NCBI GenBank assembly: GCA_964423505.1
Contig: CAYREX010000018.1
Location: 1 to 60,166, forward strand
DNA: 60,166 nucleotides
Source: CAYREX01 sp964423505
Lineage (GTDB): Bacteria > Fermentibacterota > Fermentibacteria > Fermentibacterales > JCC-6
Reading direction: 5' to 3'
Part shown: positions 1-8,313 of the stretch, in pieces
Position numbering within the stretch: the first letter of the stretch is position 1
Layout: every line of letters begins with the position of its first letter
Position numbers and translations under genes: made by a program
Notes under the pieces: generated by a model
What the model was told of the DNA's origin: nothing
What the model saw: only the letters and a program-made list of their open reading frames with translations
Databases searched by the model: none

Positions 1-68
1 CGAGGAGGGCGCAGCGGTCACGCATGTCTCCCTCTCGGCCGCTCCGAACCCCTTCAGCGGCTCGGTGA
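1..68 (+). repeat. Direct repeat, copy 1 (sorting-domain coding DNA)
   Basis: Bases 1-68 match 2792-2859 with a single difference (A at 56, G at 2847). A second exact block, 115-144, matches 2906-2935 at the same offset of 2791. Both copies are in the same reading frame at the start of a sorting-like C-terminal domain. Copy 1 probably extends left of the window. Confidence 0.9.
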
Positions 69-280
69 CCATCATTGTGCCGGCACCCCGGGAGACGGGT
101 ACGGTCGAGGTCTACGACCTCTCCGGCAGGCTGGTTCGGGAGCTCCCCCTGCGAAGCTCGGGGGAGGAGACCGCCGAGGTTCTGTGGGACGGAGCCGACG
201 GGGACGGACGACAGGTTCCGGGAGGACTGTACTTGATAAGAACGGATGAAGGTCCACGGGTGATGTGCCTGCGGATCTGA
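2..280 (+). CDS. C-terminal end of a secreted protein with type A sorting-like domain (partial)
   Basis: Only the last ~92 codons lie in the window; the 5' end is outside it. What is visible is a complete C-terminal module: a PNPF turn, a strand, EVYDLSGRLVRELP, then WDG, and GGLYLIR close to the end. That is the FlgD-Ig/type IX secretion type A sorting-domain pattern known from FCB bacteria, which directs outer membrane secretion and surface anchoring. The module is almost the same as the end of the next plus-strand gene, ending at 3080, including near-identical DNA, so the two are probably recent tandem paralogues. The function of the missing N-terminal part cannot be known from here. Confidence 0.8.
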   Translation, partial: EEGAAVTHVSLSAAPNPFSGSVTIIVPAPRETGTVEVYDLSGRLVRELPLRSSGEETAEVLWDGADGDGRQVPGGLYLIRTDEGPRVMCLRI

Positions 281-306
281 GTGCAGGCAAGGAGCGTTCG
301 ATTGAG

Positions 307-327
307 CCGGTGCGGGTTCTACACCGG
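307..327. terminator. Small hairpin between convergent genes
   Basis: CCGGTG (307-312) pairs with CACCGG (322-327) across a 9-base loop. It lies between the plus gene ending at 280 and the minus gene ending at 371, where a bidirectional terminator would be expected. There is no T-run, so this is weak. Confidence 0.3.
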
Positions 328-370
328 AGTACAGGGCGCAGCTGACGGAAGCTCCGGGAATATGCTCATC

Positions 371-1099
371 TCAGCCGACCGTCCCCATTCGGTAGACTAC
401 CTCGCTGGCCCAGAGAGATGGCCACTTGCGGGGAAGGGGACCACCCTTGCCCCTGAGACCGATTACCGAAGGCCTCGGGTATCCGAGTTTGCCGGCCCAG
501 TACCTGAAGTCCCTGACGGTCCAGTACCTGACATGCTCCCGGGGATCGGAGATGTAGGTCACCGGGAATCTCCCGAAGAGGAGTCTGAGCCGGTGGGCTA
601 TATAGCCGAGATTCGGAGTGGTCACGTAGAGACCCCTGCGGTAGTGTCCCCTGAGCTTTGCGAGCAGCATCTCCGCGTTGACCACGTGCTCGGCGACCTC
701 GAAGAGGATTATGTGGTCCCAGGTTCCTTCAAGGATTACGTCGGTCTCGGTGAGGTCGAGACGGAGGACGTCGAAGCCCATTTCGGAGACGGACTCCAGT
801 GCGGTGGTCGATATGTCGAGACCGGTACCCCTGATTCCCCTGGCCTTCCTGAGGTACTCGAGGGTCTCACCGGTTCCGCAACCCACGTCGAGAACGGAGT
901 CTCCTTCGTTGATGAAGCGCTCGACTCCTCGCGCCCTTCTCCTCGCCGGCTCGGTTATCACCCGCTCGCGCTGTCTCTGTCTCCAGTACTCCTCGTAGTC
1001 CTCGTCGAACTCAAGGAGGTCTTCAGGCAGGGGCATCTCGCCGAAGACCTCGCGCAGGGGTCCACGAGCCTTCTCACCGGGTCTCCTCGCATCGGCCAT
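371..1099 (-). CDS. MetW-like class I SAM-dependent methyltransferase
   Basis: The product is 242 aa from the chosen ATG at 1099, which has a GGAAGGG-type ribosome site upstream; the frame stays open to a GTG at 1231, but that longer form would reach into the next gene's leader. The SAM-binding motif VLDVGCGTGETLEYL lies near residues 70-84, followed by an acidic GLDIS strand end. Downstream, TTPNLGYIAHRLRLLFGRFPVT followed by TVRDF resembles the pattern of the MetW family (PF07021), which in other bacteria acts with MetX or as a stand-alone methyltransferase. No metX is nearby, so the substrate is unknown. It is a single gene facing the secreted-protein gene at 1266. The family fold is clear; the role is open. 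Confidence 0.8.
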   Translation of the reverse strand: MADARRPGEKARGPLREVFGEMPLPEDLLEFDEDYEEYWRQRQRERVITEPARRRARGVERFINEGDSVLDVGCGTGETLEYLRKARGIRGTGLDISTTALESVSEMGFDVLRLDLTETDVILEGTWDHIILFEVAEHVVNAEMLLAKLRGHYRRGLYVTTPNLGYIAHRLRLLFGRFPVTYISDPREHVRYWTVRDFRYWAGKLGYPRPSVIGLRGKGGPLPRKWPSLWASEVVYRMGTVG

Positions 1100-1138
1100 C
1101 CGAACCCGATTCCCTTCCGCGGCACGAACAGAGCTTGT

Positions 1139-1167
1139 TTGACACATGCTAACATGCTGGGTACCAT
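1139..1167 (+). promoter_or_regulatory. Sigma70-like promoter for the secreted protein gene at 1266
   Basis: TTGACA at 1139-1144 is a perfect -35 box. After exactly 17 bases comes TACCAT (1162-1167) as a -10. Transcription would start near 1174, giving a leader of about 90 bases before the ATG at 1266. Confidence 0.6.
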
Positions 1168-1265
1168 GAATACGGTCGAGGTCCGGCATCCGGATGCCCC
1201 CGGTTCCCACATTACAGGCAGGGGCAGCCACGAACTCTCGATCTGGCCTGACGGGATGTGAGAGA

Positions 1266-3080
1266 ATGACACGAAGAGAAAGCCGTCTCCCGACACTGTT
1301 TCTGCTGCTGGCACTGATACCCGGAGTAGCAGTCGCCGGCTATCTCTACGACGATTTCGAGGACAACGACATCTCCGACTGGGAGCCCAGGGCGCATGCA
1401 GCCGACTGGTGGGCGCAGAACGGCCAGGTGCATGGTACCGGGCTCTACGGAGGGGCATGCTTGCTTGTCCCGGTAGATGCCCTCGAACCGGCCATGAACT
1501 GGACTGTGCGGACCAGCGGTACTGCGCAGCATGTCGTAGGACTGAACGCGCGGCTCGACGAGTCCGATACCGGGATAGTGGCCTACGTCTCCCCGGACCA
1601 CAACGTCGCCAGGATCAGGAGGTTGGTCGCCGGGAACGTCAGCACGATCTACACCTCTCTCAACTATGACTTCCCGAGTGGCGTCTGGTACGATCTCACT
1701 CTTGTGTGCGACGATGACCAGCTGACCTTCACCATCGAGTGTCCGTCCCTCGACCAGAGCTGGGTTCTCGAGGCTATCGACCAGTATCCACAGGAGGGCA
1801 TCGCCGGGCTGCACATGGGAGATGAGCCGTACGCCATGTGGGAATGGTTCGAGGCAGGCTCCGGGCCGGGGGGCGGTGATGTCGCCCCGTCCTGGATGAC
1901 CGTGGACGACGACGCCGAGGGCGAGTCCGACGGCGACGACGACCGGGCGTTCGAGGCCGGCGAGGAGATAGAGCTGGACATCGAGCTGGCGAACGGCACG
2001 GACGAGGACCTGACCGGGGCATTCGCGGTGCTCCAGTCCCTGCATCCTGACCTCTCGGTGACCGACAACTACGAGGACTACGGCACCATACCCGCCGGCG
2101 GCTCCGCCTGGTGCCTGGATGACTTCGGGGTGCTGGCCGCAGCCGGCGCCGTGGAGGGGGAGGTCTACCCGTTCAGCCTGACGCTCTTCGCCGACGGAGG
2201 CTTCGAGAGCTCCATCGAGCTGGAGCTGCCGCTTGGCTCCGGGATGTCGGACGATATGGAGGACGCCGGCTCATGGGAGTGCATCCCCCTCGAGGCGGGC
2301 TGGGGCAGCGACTGGCACTGGTCCACGCAGCGCAACCACACCTCCGGCGGCTCCGCCAGCATGAAGTGCGGGTCCATGGGCAGCGGCGACTACGACGACC
2401 ATCTCTACTGCGCCCTCGTATCCCCCTGGTTCAACGCCCCCCGCTACAGCACGCTGGAGTTCTGGTACTGGATGGACGCGCAGCTCGAGCTGGCCGAGTC
2501 GGAGAACGCCATGGACGGAGGCATCGTGCAGGTGGGGCAGTACGGCACCTGGCATACGCTCACCCCGTCGGGCGGCTACCCGTACACGATACCGACCGGC
2601 ACCACGGGGCCGTTCGAGCCTGGTACGGGCGTCTTCTCCGGCATCCAGGGCTGGACCTGGAGACGGATAGCTCTCTCCTCGGCCTACGCGGGCCCCCTCC
2701 GTGTCAGGTTCGTCTTCGGCTCCGACGATTCCGGGAACCGCGAGGGCTGGTACGTAGACGACGTGGCCGTGGACCTCCCCACGGGAATCGGCGAGGAGGG
2801 CGCAGCGGTCACGCATGTCTCCCTCTCGGCCGCTCCGAACCCCTTCGGCGGCTCGGTGAGCTTCTACGTGACCTCGCCGTCTGCTTCGGGCAGCATCGAG
2901 GTGTTCGACCTCTCCGGCAGGCTGGTTCGGGAGCTGCCGTTCCGGCTCACGGAAGGCGGTGCGGCCTCCGTGGTGTGGGACGGCATGACGCAGGACGGCG
3001 CACCCGCACCGTCAGGCGTCTACCTGGCGCGTCTGGCCGGGACGGGGAGCGGCTCGTTGAGGCTGGTCAGGACCCGCTGA
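1266..3080 (+). CDS. Secreted multidomain protein with type A sorting-like C-terminus
   Basis: The product is 604 aa. ATG 1266 gives an immediate signal peptide (MTRRESRLPTLFLLLALIP, then AVA-G), so I prefer it to the longer frame from 1194. Residues ~25-200 look like a concanavalin/LamG-type beta-sandwich (DDFEDNDISDWEP start). Residues ~210-330 are an acidic Ig-like region, and ~340-510 resemble the MAM-like domain of M6-type peptidases (a glycine-rich jelly roll ending in GWYVDDVAVD). The last ~85 residues are the PNPFGG...DLSGRLVREL...SGVYLAR sorting-like domain. No catalytic motif is visible, so it is probably a surface adhesin or carbohydrate-binding protein. It has a good promoter of its own. 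Its C-terminus nearly repeats that of the gene at the window start. Confidence 0.8.
   Translation: MTRRESRLPTLFLLLALIPGVAVAGYLYDDFEDNDISDWEPRAHAADWWAQNGQVHGTGLYGGACLLVPVDALEPAMNWTVRTSGTAQHVVGLNARLDESDTGIVAYVSPDHNVARIRRLVAGNVSTIYTSLNYDFPSGVWYDLTLVCDDDQLTFTIECPSLDQSWVLEAIDQYPQEGIAGLHMGDEPYAMWEWFEAGSGPGGGDVAPSWMTVDDDAEGESDGDDDRAFEAGEEIELDIELANGTDEDLTGAFAVLQSLHPDLSVTDNYEDYGTIPAGGSAWCLDDFGVLAAAGAVEGEVYPFSLTLFADGGFESSIELELPLGSGMSDDMEDAGSWECIPLEAGWGSDWHWSTQRNHTSGGSASMKCGSMGSGDYDDHLYCALVSPWFNAPRYSTLEFWYWMDAQLELAESENAMDGGIVQVGQYGTWHTLTPSGGYPYTIPTGTTGPFEPGTGVFSGIQGWTWRRIALSSAYAGPLRVRFVFGSDDSGNREGWYVDDVAVDLPTGIGEEGAAVTHVSLSAAPNPFGGSVSFYVTSPSASGSIEVFDLSGRLVRELPFRLTEGGAASVVWDGMTQDGAPAPSGVYLARLAGTGSGSLRLVRTR
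2792..2859 (+). repeat. Direct repeat, copy 2 (sorting-domain coding DNA)
   Basis: This is the partner of bases 1-68 and lies in the gene ending at 3080. Identity at the DNA level, including third codon positions, indicates recent duplication or gene conversion rather than only protein-level conservation. Confidence 0.9.
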
Positions 3081-3152
3081 GGGATTAGGTTCAGGCAGTA
3101 GCGTCTGCTCCGGAGCCCGGGGCAGGGTTTTCTGCATGCCATGGGAGGACGG

Positions 3153-3629
3153 ATGACCAGGAGCGGCAAGGTGCTGGAGAGGCGGGGAGACGAGGTGCTG
3201 GTCACCCTGACCGGCGGGGAGGAGTGCTCCGGCTGCGGAGCGAGGCACTCCTGCCACGCCATCACCGGAGGGAAGCCCCGCGAGCGCAGGACCTGGATGC
3301 AGAACACCGTGGACGCCTCGCCGGGAGACCTTGTGGAGCTGGAGCTTGCCCCCTCGACCTCGCTTACCATCATCTCGACCACGTTCCTGCTGCCCGTGCT
3401 GGCCCTGGCCGTGGGCTACATGGTCACCACCGGCACGGATCTCAGCAGGGCCCTGGGGGCGGGGATAGGCCTGGTGGTCGGGATACTGCTGGCAGTGCTG
3501 TTCAACAGGAGGATGCTCTCCAGGGGCAGGGACTACGGACTGAAGATAGTGAGGAAGATGCACGAGCCGCCCGAGTGCGGGGGAGAGGGAGGCGCAGAGA
3601 GCGGAACTGGAGGCTCGGATGTTCGATGA
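3153..3629 (+). CDS. RseC/MucC family membrane protein
   Basis: The product is 158 aa. GGAGG lies five bases before ATG 3153, so I prefer it to the GTG/ATG upstream. The N-terminal half carries the cysteine cluster CSGCGARHSC typical of RseC/MucC (SoxR-reducing system) proteins. It is followed by two membrane helices (residues ~65-85 and ~92-112) and a basic, glycine-rich tail. Relatives are inner membrane proteins linked to sigma-E/RseB control or to Rnf-type reduction of SoxR. Neither sigma-E nor Rnf genes are seen here, so the partner is unknown. The 3' end overlaps the tldD start by 11 bases, so the two are probably co-transcribed. Confidence 0.75.
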   Translation: MTRSGKVLERRGDEVLVTLTGGEECSGCGARHSCHAITGGKPRERRTWMQNTVDASPGDLVELELAPSTSLTIISTTFLLPVLALAVGYMVTTGTDLSRALGAGIGLVVGILLAVLFNRRMLSRGRDYGLKIVRKMHEPPECGGEGGAESGTGGSDVR

Positions 3630-5070
3630 CATGAGGGAGCTGGCCGCGAGGGTCGCGGAGCAGCTGGAGTCCAGGGGGGCCGACTACGGCGACGCCAGGG
3701 TGGAGAGCATCGACAAGGAGGTGCTCACCTACAGGAAGGAGCGCCTGGCCGGCGCCGACCTGGAGTCGAGCGAAGGAGTGGGCATCCGGGCCCTGATAGA
3801 CGGCTGCTGGGGCTTCGCCTCCTGCACGGGCATGCGCCGGGAAGACGTCGAGCGGGCGGTGGACAGGGCCGTCGAGGTGGCCGGCAGCGCCTCGGCCGCG
3901 GTGGGCGGAGACGTCCGCCTCTCCGAGGAGGAGCCGCAGAGCGGCCACTACGAGGGCCCCTGCGACAGGGACCCGTTCGAGGTGCCCAGATCGGAGAAGC
4001 TGGACCTGCTGGTCCGGGCCTCCGAGGCCATGAACGCCTCGCCCCTCATCTCGATGAGCTGGGCGCAGCTCTTCTTCGAGAGGCGCAGGAGGGTCATCGC
4101 CAGCACCGAGGGAACCCTGGTCTCCTCCGACCTGGTCTTCACCCAGCCGTACCTGCAGGCCTTCGCGGTGGAGGGCGGCGACATGCAGAGCCGCTCTCTG
4201 CAGGACGGGGCGCGCATCGCCGGCTGGGAGTGGGTCGACGAGCTCGACCTTGCCTCCTGGGGCGAGAGGGCCAGGGAGGAGGCCATCATGAAGGTCAAGG
4301 CCGAGGAGGGCCCCTCCGGCGAGATGGACCTGGTGCTGGACGGCCTCCACCTCAGCCTGACCATGCACGAGTCGGTGGGGCATCCCACCGAGAGCGACAG
4401 GCTGCTCGGCTGGGAGGCCAACATGGCGGGCAGGACCTTCCTGGAGATGGGTGACCAGGGGAGCCGAAGGTACGGCTCCGACCTGGTGAGCTTCCAGGCG
4501 GACAACACGCTGCCCTACGGCGTGGCCAGCTGGGGCTGGGACGACGACGGCGTGCCCGGCCGCAAGTGGTACACGGTCAGGAACGGCATCTTCCAGCGGT
4601 TCGGTACGGTCCGTGAGACGGCGCCGCTGGTCGGCGCCGACGGCAGCACCGGGTGCTGCAGGGCCATGGACTTCTCCTGCTTCCCCATCAACCGCCAGCC
4701 GAACTTCTACCTGCTGCCCGGCGAGGAGGAATGCACGCCGGAGGACCTCATCTCCGGGGTGGACAGGGGGGTCTACATCGAGGGCAGGGGCTCCTTCAGC
4801 ATCGACCAGAGGAGGGTCAACTTCCAGTTCGGGGGAGACCTCTTCTGGATGATAGAGAACGGGAAGCGGACGAAGCCGCTGAAGAAGGTCATCTACAGGT
4901 CGAAGACCACCGACTTCTGGGGCAGCTGCGACGGCATGGCGGACGAGAGGTACTTCAGGACCATGGGGCTGCTCACCTGCGGGAAGGGCGAGCCGATGCA
5001 GGCCGCGAGGATGACGCACGGCGCAAGCGTCTCCAGGTTCCGGGGCATAGAGGTCGGAGGTGGTGCCTGA
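3619..5070 (+). CDS. tldD: TldD family metalloprotease
   Basis: The product is 483 aa, the usual TldD length. The HExxxH zinc motif HESVGH is at residues 250-255. The C-terminal region keeps a conserved cysteine (GLLTCGKGEP), which in TldD supplies the remaining zinc ligand. TldD/TldE form a heterodimer that degrades unfolded peptides, matures some ribosomally made peptides and processes CcdA-type substrates. The next gene is the catalytically silent partner, starting in an ATGA overlap at 5070, so the pair is translationally coupled. No peptide-natural-product precursor is seen nearby, so housekeeping peptide turnover is the simplest reading. Confidence 0.93.
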   Translation: MFDDMRELAARVAEQLESRGADYGDARVESIDKEVLTYRKERLAGADLESSEGVGIRALIDGCWGFASCTGMRREDVERAVDRAVEVAGSASAAVGGDVRLSEEEPQSGHYEGPCDRDPFEVPRSEKLDLLVRASEAMNASPLISMSWAQLFFERRRRVIASTEGTLVSSDLVFTQPYLQAFAVEGGDMQSRSLQDGARIAGWEWVDELDLASWGERAREEAIMKVKAEEGPSGEMDLVLDGLHLSLTMHESVGHPTESDRLLGWEANMAGRTFLEMGDQGSRRYGSDLVSFQADNTLPYGVASWGWDDDGVPGRKWYTVRNGIFQRFGTVRETAPLVGADGSTGCCRAMDFSCFPINRQPNFYLLPGEEECTPEDLISGVDRGVYIEGRGSFSIDQRRVNFQFGGDLFWMIENGKRTKPLKKVIYRSKTTDFWGSCDGMADERYFRTMGLLTCGKGEPMQAARMTHGASVSRFRGIEVGGGA

Positions 5071-6347
5071 TGACCAGGGAAGAGATGCTGGAGCACGTAT
5101 CGGCGATGCTGGACCGCCTCACCGTCCCCGACGCGGTGGTGAGCCTGTCCGAGCAGAGGGACTCGTTCGTGCGGTTCGGCCAGAACCGCATAACCCAGAA
5201 CATGGACACGTTCAAGCGGGTTCTCACGCTGCACGTGGGCGACGGCGAGAGGCAGGCCGCCTACAGGACCAGGAGGGTCGACCCCGGCTCCTTCGACGAG
5301 ACCGCCGGGAAGGCCATCGATCTGCTGGAGTCGGCCTCGCCCGACCCGGAGTACGTCCCGGTGGTGCCCGGCGGGCAGGTCTACCCGATAGTACGCGACT
5401 GGGACGAAGCAACCGCCGAGGCCGGGCCGGACGGCAGGACAGGTGCGGCGGGCGCGGCCATAGGCAAGGCCCGGGGCGAAGGCATGGAGGCATCGGGCAT
5501 CACCGGCTCCACCTGGTCGAAGGAGGCGCTGGGCACGTCCAGCGGCAACCTGGCCTTCCACAGGAGCACCAGGGCATACTTCAACCTCACCATGGACCGC
5601 TCGGACGGCTCCAGCTACAGGGCTCTCAGCTCCACCGACTGGGCCGGCCTGCCCGTGGACGAGACGGTGGATGCCGTGGCGGAGGAGACGGCCCGGGCCG
5701 AGGGCGCGGTCGACCTGGAGCCCGGGGAGTACAGGCTGCTCCTCGAGCCGCAGGCCGTGGCGGACCTCTATCCCTACATCGCCTGGTCTCTCGACGCCAG
5801 GCAGGCGGACGAGGGGCTCACCGTCTTCTCCGAGCGGGCGGGAGAGAGGGTCATGTCCCCCGAGCTGAACATGAGCAGCGTGGTCGACGGCGCGGTGAAG
5901 GGCGTGCCCTTCAACGACGAGGGGCTCGCCGCGAGGGACGTCACCTGGGTCGATTCAGGTGTGCTGACCAACCAGCCCTGCGACAGGTGGTGGGCGTCCG
6001 ATACCGGACGGGAGCCGCTGTTCATCCCGGGCACGCTCTGCATCGAGGTGGAGGGCGGCAGCGGCGGCATCCCCGACCTGGCGGCCGGGGTCGAGGGGAG
6101 GGCGCTGCTCTTCCGGCGCTTCTGGTACATACGCTTCGTCGACCAGAAGGAGCTGAGCCTGACCGGCATGACCCGCGACGGCGTCTTCCTGGTCGAGGAC
6201 GGCAGGGTGAAGGGGCCGGTGCGGGACTTCCGCTGGAACTGGAAGCCGCTGGACCTCTTCTCCCGGATCGAGGCGGCGGGGGAGCCGGTCCGCAAGGGGC
6301 AGCTTCTCGTGCCTCCGATGCTGGTGGGACCGACGCCCCTTTCGTGA
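5070..6347 (+). CDS. pmbA: TldE/PmbA family protein, partner of TldD
   Basis: The product is 425 aa starting at ATG 5070, inside the tldD stop (ATGA). It has the overall TldD/PmbA fold signature, including a PVDETVDAV-like segment and a C-terminal ...LSLTGMTRDGVFLVEDGRVKGPV... stretch, but no HExxxH motif, as expected for the non-catalytic TldE subunit. It would form the heterodimeric protease with the preceding product. The stop overlaps the archease start (GTG 6344) by four bases. Confidence 0.9.
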   Translation: MTREEMLEHVSAMLDRLTVPDAVVSLSEQRDSFVRFGQNRITQNMDTFKRVLTLHVGDGERQAAYRTRRVDPGSFDETAGKAIDLLESASPDPEYVPVVPGGQVYPIVRDWDEATAEAGPDGRTGAAGAAIGKARGEGMEASGITGSTWSKEALGTSSGNLAFHRSTRAYFNLTMDRSDGSSYRALSSTDWAGLPVDETVDAVAEETARAEGAVDLEPGEYRLLLEPQAVADLYPYIAWSLDARQADEGLTVFSERAGERVMSPELNMSSVVDGAVKGVPFNDEGLAARDVTWVDSGVLTNQPCDRWWASDTGREPLFIPGTLCIEVEGGSGGIPDLAAGVEGRALLFRRFWYIRFVDQKELSLTGMTRDGVFLVEDGRVKGPVRDFRWNWKPLDLFSRIEAAGEPVRKGQLLVPPMLVGPTPLS

Positions 6348-6784
6348 GCGAGTGCGGCGAGGGGCGCTACAGGTTCCTGGAGCATACGGCCGACGCCAAG
6401 CTGGTAGGCTACGGAGAGACCCTCGAGGAGGCCTTCGAAGGCGCGGCGCTTGGCACTGCGTCGGTCTCGTACAACACCTCCGCCATCGGCAGGGGGGAGA
6501 CCGAGGAGGTCTCCCTCACCGCCCCCGACCTCCAGCGGCTCCTCTGCCTCTTCCTCGAGGAGGTCGTCTTCCTCTTCGAGACCCGCTCTTTCATGCTCTC
6601 CCGGGTCGAGGGCCTGTCGATAGAAGAGGGGGCCGGAGGCTTCTCCCTCCGGGGCGACCTGGTCGGCGATGTCGGGAGGCGTGACGTGGAGGTGCACGGC
6701 GGCGTGAAGGCGGTGACCTACGACGAGATGGAGATAGGGATGCGGGAGGGCAGGCACTTCGTGCAGGTGGTGCTGGACGTATGA
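6344..6784 (+). CDS. Archease, activator of RtcB RNA ligase
   Basis: The product is 146 aa from GTG 6344, which overlaps the pmbA stop (GTGA). The N-terminal YRFLEHTADAKL motif, with its acidic metal-binding residue, is the archease signature. DLQRLLCLFLEEVVFLFET and a C-terminal TYDEMEI strand complete the family pattern. Archease speeds RtcB guanylylation and gives it multiple turnovers. Its position directly before rtcB, with another 4-base overlap at 6781, is the classic arrangement and confirms the call. Confidence 0.93.
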   Translation: MSECGEGRYRFLEHTADAKLVGYGETLEEAFEGAALGTASVSYNTSAIGRGETEEVSLTAPDLQRLLCLFLEEVVFLFETRSFMLSRVEGLSIEEGAGGFSLRGDLVGDVGRRDVEVHGGVKAVTYDEMEIGMREGRHFVQVVLDV

Positions 6785-8214
6785 GCGGGAGCGCCGCGTC
6801 CAGGCTGCGCAGGGTCGGAGAGCTCGCGTGGGAGATCCCCGCCCGGGGCCCCATGCACGTGCCGGCAAGGGTCTACGCATCCCCGGGACTGATCGAGGGC
6901 ATGAAGGGTGACAGGGCGCTGGAGCAGGCCTGCGACGTCGCCGGCCTTCCGGGGATACTGCGGGCCTCCCTGGTGATGCCGGACGCGCACCAGGGCTACG
7001 GATTCCCCATCGGCGGCGTGGCCGCCTTCGACCCGGGCAGCGGCGTGATATCCCCGGGAGGGGTCGGCTACGACATCAACTGCGGGGTAAGGCTGCTGGT
7101 CTCCGACTTCGCTGCCGGGCAGGCGCGTGGACGGCTGAGGCGGTTGCTGGATGCGATCCGGGGAAGGGTCCCCACCGGGACCGGACGCGGTTGCGGCGTG
7201 AGGCTCGACCGTGCCGACCTGGAGGCGGTCTGCGCAGGCGGAGCCCGGTGGGCGGTGGAGAACGGGCTCGGAACGCCGGAGGACCTGGAGAGGACCGAGG
7301 ACGGCGGATGCCTGGCCGGAGCCGACCCGTCGGAGCTCTCGCGGCGCGCCGTCGAGAGGGGAGAGGGGCAGCTCGGCTCCCTCGGGAGCGGCAACCACTT
7401 CCTGGAGCTGCAGGTGGTGGAGGAGGTCATGGACGGCGAGGCCGCGGAGGCCTTCGGCGCCGGGGCCGGGCGTCTGGCGGTGATGATACACTGCGGCAGC
7501 AGGGGGCTGGGTCACCAGGTGGCATCGGATTACGTGAGGATGATGGCGGACGAGCCGCAGACCCGCGGCGCGGGCAGGCAGCTGGCCTGCGCCCCTCTGC
7601 GCTCCCCCATGGGCGAGTCGTACTATGCGGCCATGTGCGCCGCCGCCAACTACGCCTTCGCGAACCGTCAGGTGATAGCCGCCCGGGTGAGGGAGGCCGT
7701 CCTGGAGGTACTCGGCGGGAGCTGCGACCTCCGGCAGGTCTACGACGTCTGCCACAATGTGGCGAAGATGGAGGTGCACGGAACGCCGGACGGCGAGAGG
7801 GAGGTCTGCGTCCACCGGAAGGGTGCGACAAGGAGCTTCGGGCCGGGCAGGCCGGGGGTGCCGGAGGACTGCAGGGCGGTGGGTCAACCGGTGCTGCTGC
7901 CCGGCAGCATGGGGACCGCCACCTACCTGATGGCCGGTACCCGGGAGTCGGAGGGCGCCTCGTTCGGCTCGGCTCCACACGGAGCAGGCAGGGTGATGTC
8001 CCGCTCCAGGGCGCGGAAGGCCTTTCCGGCGGGGGAGGTCCGGAGCAGCCTGGCCTCCATGGGCGTGGAGCTGGTGGCGGCGAGCGGGAAGGGCGTCTCC
8101 GAGGAGGCTTCGGGCGCCTACAAGGACATCGAGGAGGTCGTGGCCGTCTCCGCGGCCACAGGCCTCGCAAGGCCTGTGGCCCGACTGGTCCCCCTGGGGG
8201 TCATCAAGGGGTAG
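6781..8214 (+). CDS. rtcB: RtcB RNA-splicing/repair ligase
   Basis: The product is 477 aa. RtcB joins 2',3'-cyclic phosphate or 3'-phosphate RNA ends to 5'-OH ends using GTP and Mn2+. Visible metal and active-site elements are MPDAHQGYG (D68, H70), GYDINCGVR (C101), GSGNHFLE, IHCGSRGLGHQ and SFGSAPHGAGR, with H400 as the guanylylated histidine. All catalytic motifs are intact. In bacteria RtcB is linked to repair of tRNA or rRNA cut during stress; with archease it is fully equipped here. No RtcR-type sigma54 regulator is adjacent, and it sits in the tldD-tldE-archease transcript. The gene is followed by a large inverted repeat. Confidence 0.95.
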   Translation: MSGSAASRLRRVGELAWEIPARGPMHVPARVYASPGLIEGMKGDRALEQACDVAGLPGILRASLVMPDAHQGYGFPIGGVAAFDPGSGVISPGGVGYDINCGVRLLVSDFAAGQARGRLRRLLDAIRGRVPTGTGRGCGVRLDRADLEAVCAGGARWAVENGLGTPEDLERTEDGGCLAGADPSELSRRAVERGEGQLGSLGSGNHFLELQVVEEVMDGEAAEAFGAGAGRLAVMIHCGSRGLGHQVASDYVRMMADEPQTRGAGRQLACAPLRSPMGESYYAAMCAAANYAFANRQVIAARVREAVLEVLGGSCDLRQVYDVCHNVAKMEVHGTPDGEREVCVHRKGATRSFGPGRPGVPEDCRAVGQPVLLPGSMGTATYLMAGTRESEGASFGSAPHGAGRVMSRSRARKAFPAGEVRSSLASMGVELVAASGKGVSEEASGAYKDIEEVVAVSAATGLARPVARLVPLGVIKG

Positions 8215-8224
8215 CCGGAGATTC

Positions 8225-8299
8225 GTGCCACCCGGGAGATCGACCCGCCCACCCGACTCTGAGAGGAGTGACCGGGAGCACCCCTCGGGTGGGTGGCAC
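8225..8299. terminator. Large inverted repeat after rtcB with two competing pairings
   Basis: GTGCCACCC (8225-8233) is exactly complementary to GGGTGGCAC (8291-8299). Inside, CCCACCCGA (near 8247) can instead pair with TCGGGTGGG (8285-8293). The two helices share the right arm and exclude each other. The element sits between rtcB (ends 8214) and the convergent gene ending at 8314, so bidirectional termination is the likely role. There is no T-run. Confidence 0.5.
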
Positions 8300-8313
8300 G
8301 GATACCGTGGGGG

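Noticed and set aside
596..607. GGCTATATAGCC perfect palindrome
   Set aside because: It lies inside the methyltransferase coding sequence with no promoter context; a 12-base palindrome is likely by chance.
281..1261. 326-codon plus-strand open frame opposite the MetW-like gene
   Set aside because: It is the antisense shadow of a gene with clear methyltransferase motifs; the translation has no recognisable domain and is full of low-complexity V/E/G/P sequence.
3502..5019. 505-codon minus-strand frame opposite tldD
   Set aside because: High-GC third positions keep the antisense frame open; tldD is strongly supported by its HExxxH motif and by its partner gene.
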